Below are positions 23,725-33,802 of a stretch of DNA of 36,897 nt, piece after piece. Within the stretch, counting starts at the first letter, position 1. Every line of letters starts with the position of its first letter. Origin of the DNA: Thermus igniterrae ATCC 700962 (GTDB lineage Bacteria; Deinococcota; Deinococci; Deinococcales; Thermaceae); the NCBI RefSeq assembly GCF_000376265.1, contig NZ_AQWU01000053.1:1-36897 (forward strand), read 5' to 3'. Below the pieces are notes generated by a model that did no database searches, was not told where the DNA came from, and saw nothing but the letters and a program-made list of their open reading frames with translations. The translations under genes and the position numbers were made by a program.

Positions 23725-24708
23725 ATGCGGGCCATGGTCTTGAAGGCGGTGGGCGCGCCCCTGGCCCTCGAGGACCTCCCCCTCCCCACCCCGGGGCCCG
23801 GGGAGGTGCTCCTCAAGGTGGAGGCCTGCGGGGTCTGCCGCACGGACCAGCACATCGCCGACGGGGAACTTCCTCCACCCCGCCTCCCCCTGGTCCTAGG
23901 CCACCAGGTGGTGGGCCGGGCCGTGGCCCTGGGGGAAGGGGTGGAGGGGGTCTCCCTGGGCCAGCGTCTCGGGGCGGGGTGGCTTGGGGGGGCCTGCGGC
24001 ACCTGCAAGTACTGCCGACGGGGGCAGGAAAACCTCTGCCGCCAAGCGGCCTTCACCGGCTACCACCGGGACGGGGGCTATGCGGAGTACCTGGTGGCCC
24101 GGGCGGCCTTCGCCTATCCCCTGCCCGAGGAGTGGCCCCCCGAGGCCCTGGCCCCCTGGCTTTGCGCCGGGCTCATCGGCTACCGGGCCTACCGCCTGGT
24201 GCAGGACCGGCAGGTCCTGGGCTTCTACGGCTTCGGGGCCGCCGCCCACCTCCTCCTCCAGGTGGCCAAGCACCAGGGCAAGCGGGTCTACGCCTTCGTC
24301 CGCCCCGGGGACGAGGCGGCCAAGGGCTTCGCCCTGGAACTGGGCGCCGCCTGGGCGGGGGACTCCACGGAGGCCCCTCCCGAGCCCCTGGAGGGGGCCC
24401 TCCTCTTCGCCCCGGTGGGGGCCCTGGTGCCCAAAGCCCTGGCCGACACTGAGCCCGGCGGGGTGGTGGTCCTGGCGGGGATCCACATGAGCCCCATCCC
24501 CGAGATGCCCTACCGCCTCCTCTGGGAGGAGCGGGTGCTCCGCTCCGTGGCCAACCTCACCCGGGAGGACGCCCGGGCCTTCCTGGAGATAGCCCCACAG
24601 GTGCCCGTGCGCGCGGCGGTGGAAACCTTCCCCCTGGAGGAGGCCAACCGGGCCCTCGAGGCCCTGCGCCAGGGAAGGCTCAGGGGCGCCGCGGTCCTCC
24701 TCCCCTGA
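23725..24708 (+). CDS. Zinc-dependent alcohol dehydrogenase family protein
   Basis: A 327-residue medium-chain dehydrogenase. Catalytic zinc ligands are C38 (CGVCRTDQHI), H60 (LGHQVVG) and C147 (PWLCAGLIGYRAY). Structural zinc is held by C91, C94, C97 and C105 in CGTCKYCRRGQENLC. The residue after H60 is Gln rather than the more common Glu, as in the GHQ subgroup of these enzymes. The nucleotide fold begins LGFYGFGAAAHLLLQVA, and VYAFVRPGD follows where the cofactor-selecting acidic residue often sits, so NADP(H) is possible. The natural alcohol or aldehyde is unknown. The 3' end overlaps the convergent arginase-like gene by 29 bases. Confidence 0.92.
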   Translation: MRAMVLKAVGAPLALEDLPLPTPGPGEVLLKVEACGVCRTDQHIADGELPPPRLPLVLGHQVVGRAVALGEGVEGVSLGQRLGAGWLGGACGTCKYCRRGQENLCRQAAFTGYHRDGGYAEYLVARAAFAYPLPEEWPPEALAPWLCAGLIGYRAYRLVQDRQVLGFYGFGAAAHLLLQVAKHQGKRVYAFVRPGDEAAKGFALELGAAWAGDSTEAPPEPLEGALLFAPVGALVPKALADTEPGGVVVLAGIHMSPIPEMPYRLLWEERVLRSVANLTREDARAFLEIAPQVPVRAAVETFPLEEANRALEALRQGRLRGAAVLLP

Positions 24709-25393
24709 GGCGCTCCATCAGGGCCAGGGCAAAGCCCTCCTCCCGCACCCTCCGCCTCAGGGCCTCCAGGTCAAAGGGCCTGGAGGAGAGGGGCTCCAGG
24801 GCCACCTTAGGCAGAGGAGCGGCCTCCAGGAAGGCCAAAAAGTCCGCGTCAGCCCACGGGGGCACGAAGGCCCCGCTGCGGCAGAGGAAAACCCGGTGGA
24901 AAACCCCCGGCACCGCCCCCCCGGGGTCCTGAAGCCGTTCTACGGCCACCTGGGGCTCAGGCTCCAGGCGGGGGTCGCGCCAGGGGGGATAGAACACCCA
25001 AAGCTCCGCCCCCTGGCGGGCGTAGTGTACCATCCAGTCGTCGCAGGCGGGCTCCTCCCCCAGGGGGCGGTAGCCGGCATCGTGGTGGGCGTCGTAGAGC
25101 ACCACCTCCCTCACCCCCTGGCGCACCTCCGGGTGGAAGGCCAGGGCGTTGGAGTCGGCATAGTAGAGCCTGGCCCCCGGGGCAAAGGCAAAGCGCTCCC
25201 AGAAGCCCTGCCACCCCTCCGCCTGGGGCAGGGGGAGGCCCCGGAGCAAGAAGGCCAGGGCCCGGGCCTCCCAGGCCTCCTCCTGGTAGTAGGGGGTCTC
25301 AAAGTGGGCCCAGGCGTAGAGGGAGGCCCGGGGGTCCTGCGGGTCCTGGGGCACGGGGAAGAAGTAGTCAAAGTCCACCACCAAAAGCCGCAT
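24680..25393 (-). CDS. Uncharacterised protein with arginase/UPF0489-like metal motifs
   Basis: A 237-residue soluble protein that I cannot place firmly. It begins MRLLVVDFDYFFPVPQDP, with D7 and D9 at the end of a first beta strand. Residues 99-107, LYDAHHDAG, contain a DAHxD-like motif (D101, H103, D105) as in the arginase/deacetylase fold. C117-D-D-W120 and ELWVFYPPWRDP follow, and CRSGAFVPPWADADFLAFL lies near 171-189. This order recalls UPF0489 or peptide-arginase-like proteins, but a HAD-type reading of DFD is not excluded. Its TATATA hexamer (25401-25406) is 7 nt before the ATG, and the GAAGGGG between could also be a ribosome site. The last 29 bases overlap the alcohol dehydrogenase gene on the other strand. 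Confidence 0.65.
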   Translation of the reverse strand: MRLLVVDFDYFFPVPQDPQDPRASLYAWAHFETPYYQEEAWEARALAFLLRGLPLPQAEGWQGFWERFAFAPGARLYYADSNALAFHPEVRQGVREVVLYDAHHDAGYRPLGEEPACDDWMVHYARQGAELWVFYPPWRDPRLEPEPQVAVERLQDPGGAVPGVFHRVFLCRSGAFVPPWADADFLAFLEAAPLPKVALEPLSSRPFDLEALRRRVREEGFALALMERLRGGGPRRP

Positions 25394-25411
25394 CCCCTTC
25401 TATATAGCAAA

Positions 25412-25435
25412 GGCCCCCGCCAGGGGGCGGGGGCC
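25412..25435 (-). terminator. Terminator of the caa3 oxidase operon
   Basis: GGCCCCCGCC (25412-25421) and GGCGGGGGCC (25426-25435) are perfect inverted arms with loop AGGG. Read on the minus strand the stem ends in CC followed by TTTGCT. It lies 14 bases after the ctaDE stop and just upstream of the TATATA of the next gene. Confidence 0.75.
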
Positions 25436-25449
25436 AGGGTTCCCGCGTC

Positions 25450-27828
<2,379 letters not shown>

Positions 27829-27837
27829 CTAAACCTC

Positions 27838-28851
27838 CTAGAACTTGGGCAGGGCCTTGAAGTCCAGGCCCTCCACCTTAAGCCCCTCCAGGTAGCGCAC
27901 CAAGGCGTCCAGGTCCGCCTCGGAGAGCTGGGGGAAGCCCGGCATCTTCACCCCCGGCTTCATGGAGGCGGGGTCCTTGATCCAGGCCTTGAGGTTCTCC
28001 GGGGTGTAGTCCACAATCCCCGCTCCTAGGCTCACCCGGTTCCCGGTGAAGCCCAGCTCCGGCCCGATGACCGCCGGGGGCATCTTCCCCTGGACCCCAT
28101 GACAGGCCATGCAGTTCTGCTGGAAGACCTGCTGCCCCTGGGCATCGGCCACCGGGGGGGTGTAGGCCTGGGCGGCCGCGGCGAAGCGCTCAAACTCCTC
28201 CTTGGGCAACACGATCACCCGGAAGAGCATGCGGGCGTGGCTGGGGCCGCAGAGCTCGGCGCAGAAGCCGTAGTAGTTCCCGGGCTTCTCCGCTACAAAA
28301 CGTATCCGGGTCTTTTGTCCCGGAATGGCGTCCTGCTTACCGGTAAGGCCCGGCACCCAGAAGGAGTGGATGACGTCCTTGGAGGTCACCTCCAGCTCCA
28401 CGGGCACCCCGGCGGGCAGGATGAGTTCGTTGGAGTTGCGGAAGCCCAGGCCAGCGTAGTGGAAGTCCCACCAGAACTGGTAGCCCGTGACCTCCACCTT
28501 CATGGCCCCGGAAAGGGGCTTGTTGACCAGGATGAGGCTCCGGGCGGTGAGGCCGAAGAGGATAAAGATGATGACGATGGGGATCACCGTCCAGATGACC
28601 TCGAGGCGGTCGTTGCCGTGGACCTGGGGGGGCTCCCCCACCTGGCCCGGCTTGGCGCGGAACTTCCAGGTGATGTAGGCCAAGGACCCCGCCACCACGC
28701 CGAAGATGAGCACGGAGAACACCAGGACCCAGACCAGGAGGAAGTTGGTCTCCCGGTTGACGGGAGAGAAGGGGTGGGTGATGGCCACCCGGTGGGCCTC
28801 CTGGGCCAAGGCCAGACCTAACAGACTGAGCGCCGCGATACCTCTTTGCAT
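27838..28851 (-). CDS. ctaC: caa3-type cytochrome c oxidase subunit II with cytochrome c domain
   Basis: A 337-residue electron-entry subunit. A signal segment (1-17, ending ALA) is followed by two membrane helices (about 36-61 and 86-107). The CuA domain has H162, C197, C201, H205 and M208 in FCAELCGPSHARM. A C-terminal cytochrome c domain carries CMACH (247-251) for covalent haem c, and PGVKMPGFPQLSEADLDALVRYL supplies the probable axial Met. Electrons pass from the fused haem to CuA and on to subunit I. The gene lies between ctaAB (11 bases upstream) and ctaDE (12 bases downstream), with GGGAGGGAG before its ATG. Confidence 0.96.
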   Translation of the reverse strand: MQRGIAALSLLGLALAQEAHRVAITHPFSPVNRETNFLLVWVLVFSVLIFGVVAGSLAYITWKFRAKPGQVGEPPQVHGNDRLEVIWTVIPIVIIFILFGLTARSLILVNKPLSGAMKVEVTGYQFWWDFHYAGLGFRNSNELILPAGVPVELEVTSKDVIHSFWVPGLTGKQDAIPGQKTRIRFVAEKPGNYYGFCAELCGPSHARMLFRVIVLPKEEFERFAAAAQAYTPPVADAQGQQVFQQNCMACHGVQGKMPPAVIGPELGFTGNRVSLGAGIVDYTPENLKAWIKDPASMKPGVKMPGFPQLSEADLDALVRYLEGLKVEGLDFKALPKF

Positions 28852-28862
28852 CCACTCCCTCC

Positions 28863-30683
28863 CTATAGCACCCGGTCCACCGCCATGGCCACGAACAAGA
28901 GGGCCAGGTAGAGCATGGAGTATTTATACAGCGAAACCGCCGTCCTCCGCTCGGGCTGGCGGTAGAGGGCAAGGCTCTTGAGGATAAGCAGGGCGTTAAG
29001 GGCGAGGCTGAGGAGGAGGTAGAGCAGGCCAAGCTCGCCCAGAAGCAGGGGCATGAGGGAGATCAGGGCGGTCAGGACGGCGTAGAGGGCGATCTGCATC
29101 ACCGTGACCCGCTCCCCCAGCACCACAGGCAGCATGGGTACCCCCACGGCCCGGTAGTCGTCCTGAATCATGAGGGCCAGGGCCCAGAAGTGCACCGGGG
29201 TCCAGAAGAAGATGAGGGCGAAAAGGTACCAGGCGAAGAGGCTCAAATCCCCGGTCACCGCCGCCCAGCCCACCAGGGGCGGGAAGGCCCCAGCGGCCCC
29301 CCCGATGACGATGTTCTGCCACGTGCGCCGCTTGAGGTAGAGGGTGTAGACCAGAACGTACCAGATGAGGCCCATGAGGGCCAGGGTGGCGGCCAGGAGG
29401 TTGGCCCCAAAGGTAAGGAGGAAGAAGGCCAGAAGGGCCAAAACGAAGGCGAAGAGGAGGGCGTTGCGGCTGGAGATGCGCTGGGTGACCGTGGGGCGCC
29501 TGGCGGTGCGGCGCATGCGGGCGTCAATGTCCCGGTCCACCACCATGTTGATGGCGTTGGCCGCCCCGGCCATCATGTACCCCCCCAGGGCCACGGCCAG
29601 GAAGAGCCCGGTGCCCGGCCAGCCCTGGGCGGCGATGAGCATGGCCAAGAGGGTGGTGAGGAGGAGGAGGCTGATGACCCGGGGCTTGGTGAGGGCCAGG
29701 TAGTCCTGCCAGGTGGCTCCCCCGGTACCCCGGTGGGCCTGGCTGGCCTCCCCCTCCCCCAGCTCCACCCGCCGGGCCCCCCGGGCCAAGGCCGCCGCCG
29801 CCAGGAGGACGAAGGCCAGCCAGACGGCATAGGCCAGGAGGAGGTGGAGGATCTGCATCCAGACGGGAGCCTTGAGCCAGACGTTCACCAAACCCGCCAG
29901 GAGCTGCACCCCGTAGAGGTAGGCCAGGGCCTGGGCCAGGCCCCGGGTCTGGGCCGAGGGGCGGAGGTGGGCCACCAGGAAGCCAGCAAAGACCACGTAA
30001 AGCCCCACGCTCACGGCAATCAGGGGGTGGAGGACCCTGAGGCGCACCAGGAAGTGTTCCCCTGGGGTGAGGGAGCGCTCCAGGGCCTCGAGGGTGTCGC
30101 GCACGGGGAAGAGGAGGTCGCCCAGGGCAGTCACCGCCCCGCTCATCCCCAGGAAGAGGAGGGCCAAAAGCCCCAGGAGGAGGGCCACCCCCACCGCCCC
30201 CTGCCCCTTAAGGCGCAAGGGAGCCCCCCCGGAGGCCCACCAGGCGGCCAGGGCCAGGGAGGCCAGGAGGAAGTAGGTGTTGGCCAGATGGACCATCTGC
30301 ACCACGGCCCGCTCCGGGGTCACGTTGTCCGCCACCCAGCCGAAGAGGACCAAGGAGGCCCCCACCAGGCTCTCCGTGAGCATGAACAATAGGGAAAGCC
30401 CAGCCCCCAGGCGCACAGGGTGGCCCTTGGGGAAGAGGCGAAAGGCCAGGACGGCCAGCAGGAGGACCGTGAGGAAGGCCAGGCCCGAGGTGGCCCGGTG
30501 GGTGAACTCAATGAGGGTCTCCACCTGCGGGCTTCGGGGGATGATTTCCCCGTTGCAGGTGGGCCAGTGGGCGCCGCACCCGGCCCCCGAGCCCGTGGCC
30601 CGCACGTAGGCTCCCCAGAGGGCCACCAGCACATTCCAGAGGAGCACTCCCCAGGCGTAGCGGCTAAACCAGGCTTGGCTCAT
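28863..30683 (-). CDS. ctaAB: Fused haem A synthase (CtaA) and haem O synthase (CtaB)
   Basis: A 606-residue polytopic membrane protein that combines two consecutive steps of haem A synthesis. Residues 1-300 are a CtaA/COX15 domain with a Cys pair C36/C43 ([11 protein letters not shown]) and E59-x2-H62 ([10 protein letters not shown]), plus later haem-ligand His in [16 protein letters not shown] and LHLLLAY. A polar linker (about 301-325) leads to the CtaB prenyltransferase. This has [33 protein letters not shown] with D383 and D387 for the farnesyl diphosphate Mg2+, and [15 protein letters not shown]. CtaB adds the farnesyl group and CtaA then oxidises the C8 methyl. The order is inverted relative to the reaction order. 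It is the first gene of the oxidase operon. Confidence 0.94.
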   Translation of the reverse strand: MSQAWFSRYAWGVLLWNVLVALWGAYVRATGSGAGCGAHWPTCNGEIIPRSPQVETLIEFTHRATSGLAFLTVLLLAVLAFRLFPKGHPVRLGAGLSLLFMLTESLVGASLVLFGWVADNVTPERAVVQMVHLANTYFLLASLALAAWWASGGAPLRLKGQGAVGVALLLGLLALLFLGMSGAVTALGDLLFPVRDTLEALERSLTPGEHFLVRLRVLHPLIAVSVGLYVVFAGFLVAHLRPSAQTRGLAQALAYLYGVQLLAGLVNVWLKAPVWMQILHLLLAYAVWLAFVLLAAAALARGARRVELGEGEASQAHRGTGGATWQDYLALTKPRVISLLLLTTLLAMLIAAQGWPGTGLFLAVALGGYMMAGAANAINMVVDRDIDARMRRTARRPTVTQRISSRNALLFAFVLALLAFFLLTFGANLLAATLALMGLIWYVLVYTLYLKRRTWQNIVIGGAAGAFPPLVGWAAVTGDLSLFAWYLFALIFFWTPVHFWALALMIQDDYRAVGVPMLPVVLGERVTVMQIALYAVLTALISLMPLLLGELGLLYLLLSLALNALLILKSLALYRQPERRTAVSLYKYSMLYLALLFVAMAVDRVL

Positions 30684-30734
30684 AGAAAACCCGTCCCCCA
30701 GACGGTAGCGCCTACCATTCTGCCAGAGGGGTTT

Positions 30735-30797
30735 GCCAGGGGGTGAAGTACATTTGTCCCTTCCATTTCCGCCACCTGGAGCCTAATACCCCCTGGC
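30735..30797. repeat. 10-bp inverted repeat upstream of ctaAB
   Basis: GCCAGGGGGT (30735-30744) and ACCCCCTGGC (30788-30797) are perfect inverted arms separated by 43 bases, in the 170-base gap between ctaAB and pckA. TGCCAGAGGGG at 30721 and TGCCAGGGGG at 30734 also form a direct repeat, and GGTAG-CGC-CTACC is a small dyad at 30704-30716. A TATTAG hexamer next to the distal arm could be a -10. These may be the control region of the oxidase operon. Confidence 0.4.
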
Positions 30798-30809
30798 CCT
30801 ATTTGGCAA

Positions 30810-30831
30810 GGGGCCTGGCCACCCAGGCCCC
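30810..30831 (-). terminator. Terminator after pckA
   Basis: GGGGCCTGG (30810-30818) and CCAGGCCCC (30823-30831) form a perfect 9-bp stem with a 4-base loop, 22 bases downstream of the pckA stop. On the minus strand it is followed by TTGCCAAAT, a short T-rich run. It separates pckA from the oxidase operon on the same strand. Confidence 0.6.
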
Positions 30832-30853
30832 CCGCCCCGGCCCGAAGGCGGGC

Positions 30854-32443
30854 TCAGCCCGCCCGCGGCCCTGCCTGGCGGATGGCTTCCTCTACGCCAT
30901 CGGCATACTTCTGGAAGTTTTCCTGGAAAAGCTGGGCCAGCCTCCGGGCCTGGCGGTCGTAAGCCTCGGGGTCGGCCCAGGTCCCCCGGGGGTCCAAAAG
31001 CTCGCTGGGCACCCCGGGGACCTCCAGGGGTACCTCAAACCCGAAGACGGGGTCCTGGCGGTAGGCCACCCGGTCCAGGGCCCCGGTGAGGGCCGCGTGC
31101 AGGAGGGCCCGGGTAAGGGGGAGAGGGAAGCGCCGCCCCACCCCGTAGGGCCCTCCGGTCCAGCCGGTGTTGACCAAGTAGACCCGGGGGCCGTGCCTCT
31201 GGATCTTCTCCCCCAGCATGCGGGCGTACACCCCAGGGTGCAGGGGAAGGAAAGGGGCCCCAAAGCAGGCGGAGAAGGTGGCCTTGGGCTCGGTCACCCC
31301 CCGCTCCGTGCCCGCCACCCGGGCGGTGTAGCCGGAGAGGAAGTAGTACATGGCCTGCTCCGGGGAAAGCCGGGCGATGGGGGGAAGCACCCCGTAGGCA
31401 TCGGCGGAGAGGAAGAAGATGGCCCTGGGGTGGCCCGCCATCCCCGTGTCCACCACGTTCTCCAGGTGGGCGATGGGGTAGGAAGCGCGGGTGTTTTCCG
31501 TCTTGGTATCGTCGTCCCACTCCACCCGGCGGCTTTCCGGGTTCACCACCACGTTCTCCAGGATGGACTCAAACTGGTTGGAAGCCTTGTAGATGAGGGG
31601 CTCGTGCTCCGGGGAGAGGCGGATCACCTTGGCGTAGCACCCGCCCTCAAAGTTGAAGACCCCTTCCTCGCTCCAGCCGTGCTCGTCGTCGCCGATGAGG
31701 GGGCGCTCCGGGTCGGTGGACAGCGTGGTCTTGCCCGTACCCGAGAGGCCGAAGAAAAGGGCCACGTCCCCTTCCTTCCCCACGTTGGCCGAGGCGTGCA
31801 TGGGGAAAACCCCCTGCTTGGGCATCAGGTAGTTCATCACGGTGAAGATGCTCTTCTTAATCTCCCCCGCGTACTTCGTCCCCACGATGAGGACCAGCTT
31901 GCGGGCGAAGCTGATGCCCACGAAGACCTCGCTCCGGGTGCCGTCCCGCTCCGGGTCGGCCAGGAAGTAGGGGGCGTGGACCACGGTGAAGCCGGGGACG
32001 AAGCGCTCCACCTCGTCGTCCTCGCGGAAGCGGCGGGGCAGGAGGAACATGTTGCGGGCAAAAAGGGCGTGCCAGGGGCTTTCCGTCACCACCCGCACGG
32101 GGAGGCGGTAGCGCCGGTCGGCCCCCGCGTAGAGGTCCTGCACGTAGAGGTCCCGCTCGGAAAGGTATTCGGCCACCCGGGCCAGAAGGGCCTGGAAGGC
32201 CTCGGGGGCGAAGGGCTGGTTCACCTCCCCCCACCAGACCTCCCCCTCCACCTCCGGCTCGCGCACCACGAACTTGTCCTTGGGGCTTCTCCCGGTGTAG
32301 GGGGTGGTGTCCACCACCAGAGGGCCCTTGTGGGCCAAAAACCCCTCTCCCCGGGCCAGGGTGTGCTCCACCAGGACGGGCGAGGCGGTGTTCCAGAAGA
32401 CCTGCTTCTTCGGGCGGATACCAAGGGGCTCCAGGCGCTGCAT
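30854..32443 (-). CDS. pckA: Phosphoenolpyruvate carboxykinase (ATP)
   Basis: A 529-residue cytosolic enzyme that converts oxaloacetate and ATP to phosphoenolpyruvate, ADP and CO2 at the entry of gluconeogenesis. [14 protein letters not shown] binds oxaloacetate. [14 protein letters not shown] (232-244) is the kinase P-loop with K238, GDDEHGW (251-257) is the metal site, and [19 protein letters not shown] is the PckA signature. Length is normal for the ATP type. GGGAGGAGG is placed 5 nt before the ATG. The gene pgi lies 53 bases upstream on the same strand, so both gluconeogenic genes may share a transcript. Confidence 0.97.
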   Translation of the reverse strand: MQRLEPLGIRPKKQVFWNTASPVLVEHTLARGEGFLAHKGPLVVDTTPYTGRSPKDKFVVREPEVEGEVWWGEVNQPFAPEAFQALLARVAEYLSERDLYVQDLYAGADRRYRLPVRVVTESPWHALFARNMFLLPRRFREDDEVERFVPGFTVVHAPYFLADPERDGTRSEVFVGISFARKLVLIVGTKYAGEIKKSIFTVMNYLMPKQGVFPMHASANVGKEGDVALFFGLSGTGKTTLSTDPERPLIGDDEHGWSEEGVFNFEGGCYAKVIRLSPEHEPLIYKASNQFESILENVVVNPESRRVEWDDDTKTENTRASYPIAHLENVVDTGMAGHPRAIFFLSADAYGVLPPIARLSPEQAMYYFLSGYTARVAGTERGVTEPKATFSACFGAPFLPLHPGVYARMLGEKIQRHGPRVYLVNTGWTGGPYGVGRRFPLPLTRALLHAALTGALDRVAYRQDPVFGFEVPLEVPGVPSELLDPRGTWADPEAYDRQARRLAQLFQENFQKYADGVEEAIRQAGPRAG

Positions 32444-32496
32444 ACAGCCTCCTCCCGCTCAGGCTATCACAAAGCCCTTTCCACGGTTCCAAAGCC

Positions 32497-33750
32497 TCAG
32501 CCCTCCCGGGCCAGGATCTCCCGGGTAAGACGCTTGGAAAGCTCCACCCCGGGCTGGTCAAAGGCGTTCACCCCCCAAAGCTCCCCCAGGAGGGCGGTCT
32601 GCCACATGAGAAGCTGGAGCAGCCAACCCACGGCGTAGGGGGAAACCTCCGAAAGGTAAAGGGCATAGACCGGTTGCCCCGCCTCCGCCAGGGCCTGGTA
32701 GGTGGCCTCGGCCTCGGCCTTCAGGAGGCGGAATAGCCCCTTGCCGAAGAGGTAGCCCGCCTCCTCCAGCCCCGGCCAGGGAGGGATGAGGAGGTCCTCC
32801 GTGGGGGCCTCGGGGAGCACCAGGGCCAGGAGCTTGTCCAGGGGACCTTCCCGGAAGAGCTGGAGCTGGGCGTGCTGGTCCTGGGGGCCCAGGGCGGGCA
32901 AGGCGGTGGTGCCCACCCGCTTCCCCTCCCGGTCCCGCTTGCCCAGGGACTCGTCGTGGAGCTGGACGAACCAGGCGGGAAGGTACCTGAGCCGCTCCGC
33001 GTAGACCATGAAGACGTTGACGGGCAGGTGGCGGTGGAGGTGGTGAAGGAGGGCGGTCTTCAGGGGCAGGCTCTCCTCCAGGGGGGCCAGGGCGTTGACG
33101 TTGGCCTGGCGGGCCCCCATGAGGAGGGCCTCCACGTCCGCCCCGGCGAAGGCCAAGGGCAAGAGGCCCACCGGGGAAAGCACGGAGAAACGCCCCCCCA
33201 CGTCCTCGGGGATGGCAAAGGCCCTAAGCCCCTCCCGTTCCGCCAGGGCCCGCAGGGCGCCCCTTTGGGGGTCGGTGGTCAGGACCAGGTGGCGGCGCCA
33301 CCCTTCCCCCAAAGCCTCCCGCAACCAGTTCAGGAAGATGAGGAGAACGGCCAGGGTCTCCGCCGTGGCCCCCGACTTGGAGATGGCGTTCACCAGGGTC
33401 TTCCGGGGGTCCAGGGTGCGCAGGAGCCTGAGGACGGGTTCGGGCTCCACGTGGTCCACGTAGTGGAAGCGGACCCCGCTTGCGTTGAAGGCGGCCTCGA
33501 GGGCCTTAGGACCCAGGGCGCTTCCCCCGATGCCCAGGAGGACGAAGTCCTCCACCCAGGGGTTCTCCTCCCGGTAGCGGCGGATGGCCCTTAGGGTCTC
33601 GGTGTCCTCGGGGAGGTCCAGCCAGCCCAGCATCTGGGCCCGGTCCCCGCGCTTGGCCAAAAGGCGCTCCCGGGCGGAGAGGAGGGCCTCCCGGTGGGCC
33701 GGAAGGGCCTCAGCGAAACCGGGGAGGTAACGGGTGTCCAGCCGGAGCAT
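32497..33750 (-). CDS. pgi: Glucose-6-phosphate isomerase
   Basis: A 417-residue cytosolic isomerase of glucose 6-phosphate and fructose 6-phosphate. GIGGSALGPKALEAAFNASG starts the phosphate-binding SIS domain, and AISKSGATAETLAVLL is the second phosphate loop. LVLTTDPQRGALRALAEREG and LGPQDQHAQLQLFREGP (PGI signature region with catalytic His) complete the site. It is shorter than E. coli Pgi (549), as in many thermophile and Gram-positive PGIs. TAGCAT (33757-33762) ends 6 nt before the ATG, so the message is likely leaderless. It is divergent from the Pat-like gene, with only 52 bases between the starts. Confidence 0.95.
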   Translation of the reverse strand: MLRLDTRYLPGFAEALPAHREALLSARERLLAKRGDRAQMLGWLDLPEDTETLRAIRRYREENPWVEDFVLLGIGGSALGPKALEAAFNASGVRFHYVDHVEPEPVLRLLRTLDPRKTLVNAISKSGATAETLAVLLIFLNWLREALGEGWRRHLVLTTDPQRGALRALAEREGLRAFAIPEDVGGRFSVLSPVGLLPLAFAGADVEALLMGARQANVNALAPLEESLPLKTALLHHLHRHLPVNVFMVYAERLRYLPAWFVQLHDESLGKRDREGKRVGTTALPALGPQDQHAQLQLFREGPLDKLLALVLPEAPTEDLLIPPWPGLEEAGYLFGKGLFRLLKAEAEATYQALAEAGQPVYALYLSEVSPYAVGWLLQLLMWQTALLGELWGVNAFDQPGVELSKRLTREILAREG

Positions 33751-33756
33751 GGGTCT

Positions 33757-33796
33757 ATGCTACCCCCAGCCTCAGGGGAGGGGCTGAGGGTAGGCT
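33757..33796. promoter_or_regulatory. Symmetric divergent promoters of pgi and the Pat-like gene
   Basis: TAGCAT on the minus strand (33762-33757) lies 6 nt before the pgi ATG. TAGGCT on the plus strand (33791-33796) lies 6 nt before ATG 33803. Between them TACCCCCAGCC (33761-33771) and GGCTGAGGGTA (33782-33792) form an inverted repeat with one mismatch and a 10-base spacer. The same dyad therefore touches both -10 elements. Confidence 0.5.
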
Positions 33797-33802
33797 ATGG
33801 GT

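Noticed and set aside
30743-32638. 631-codon plus-strand frame opposite pckA
   Set aside because: Shadow of pckA on the other strand, low complexity, and no start signal; pckA motifs are complete on the minus strand.
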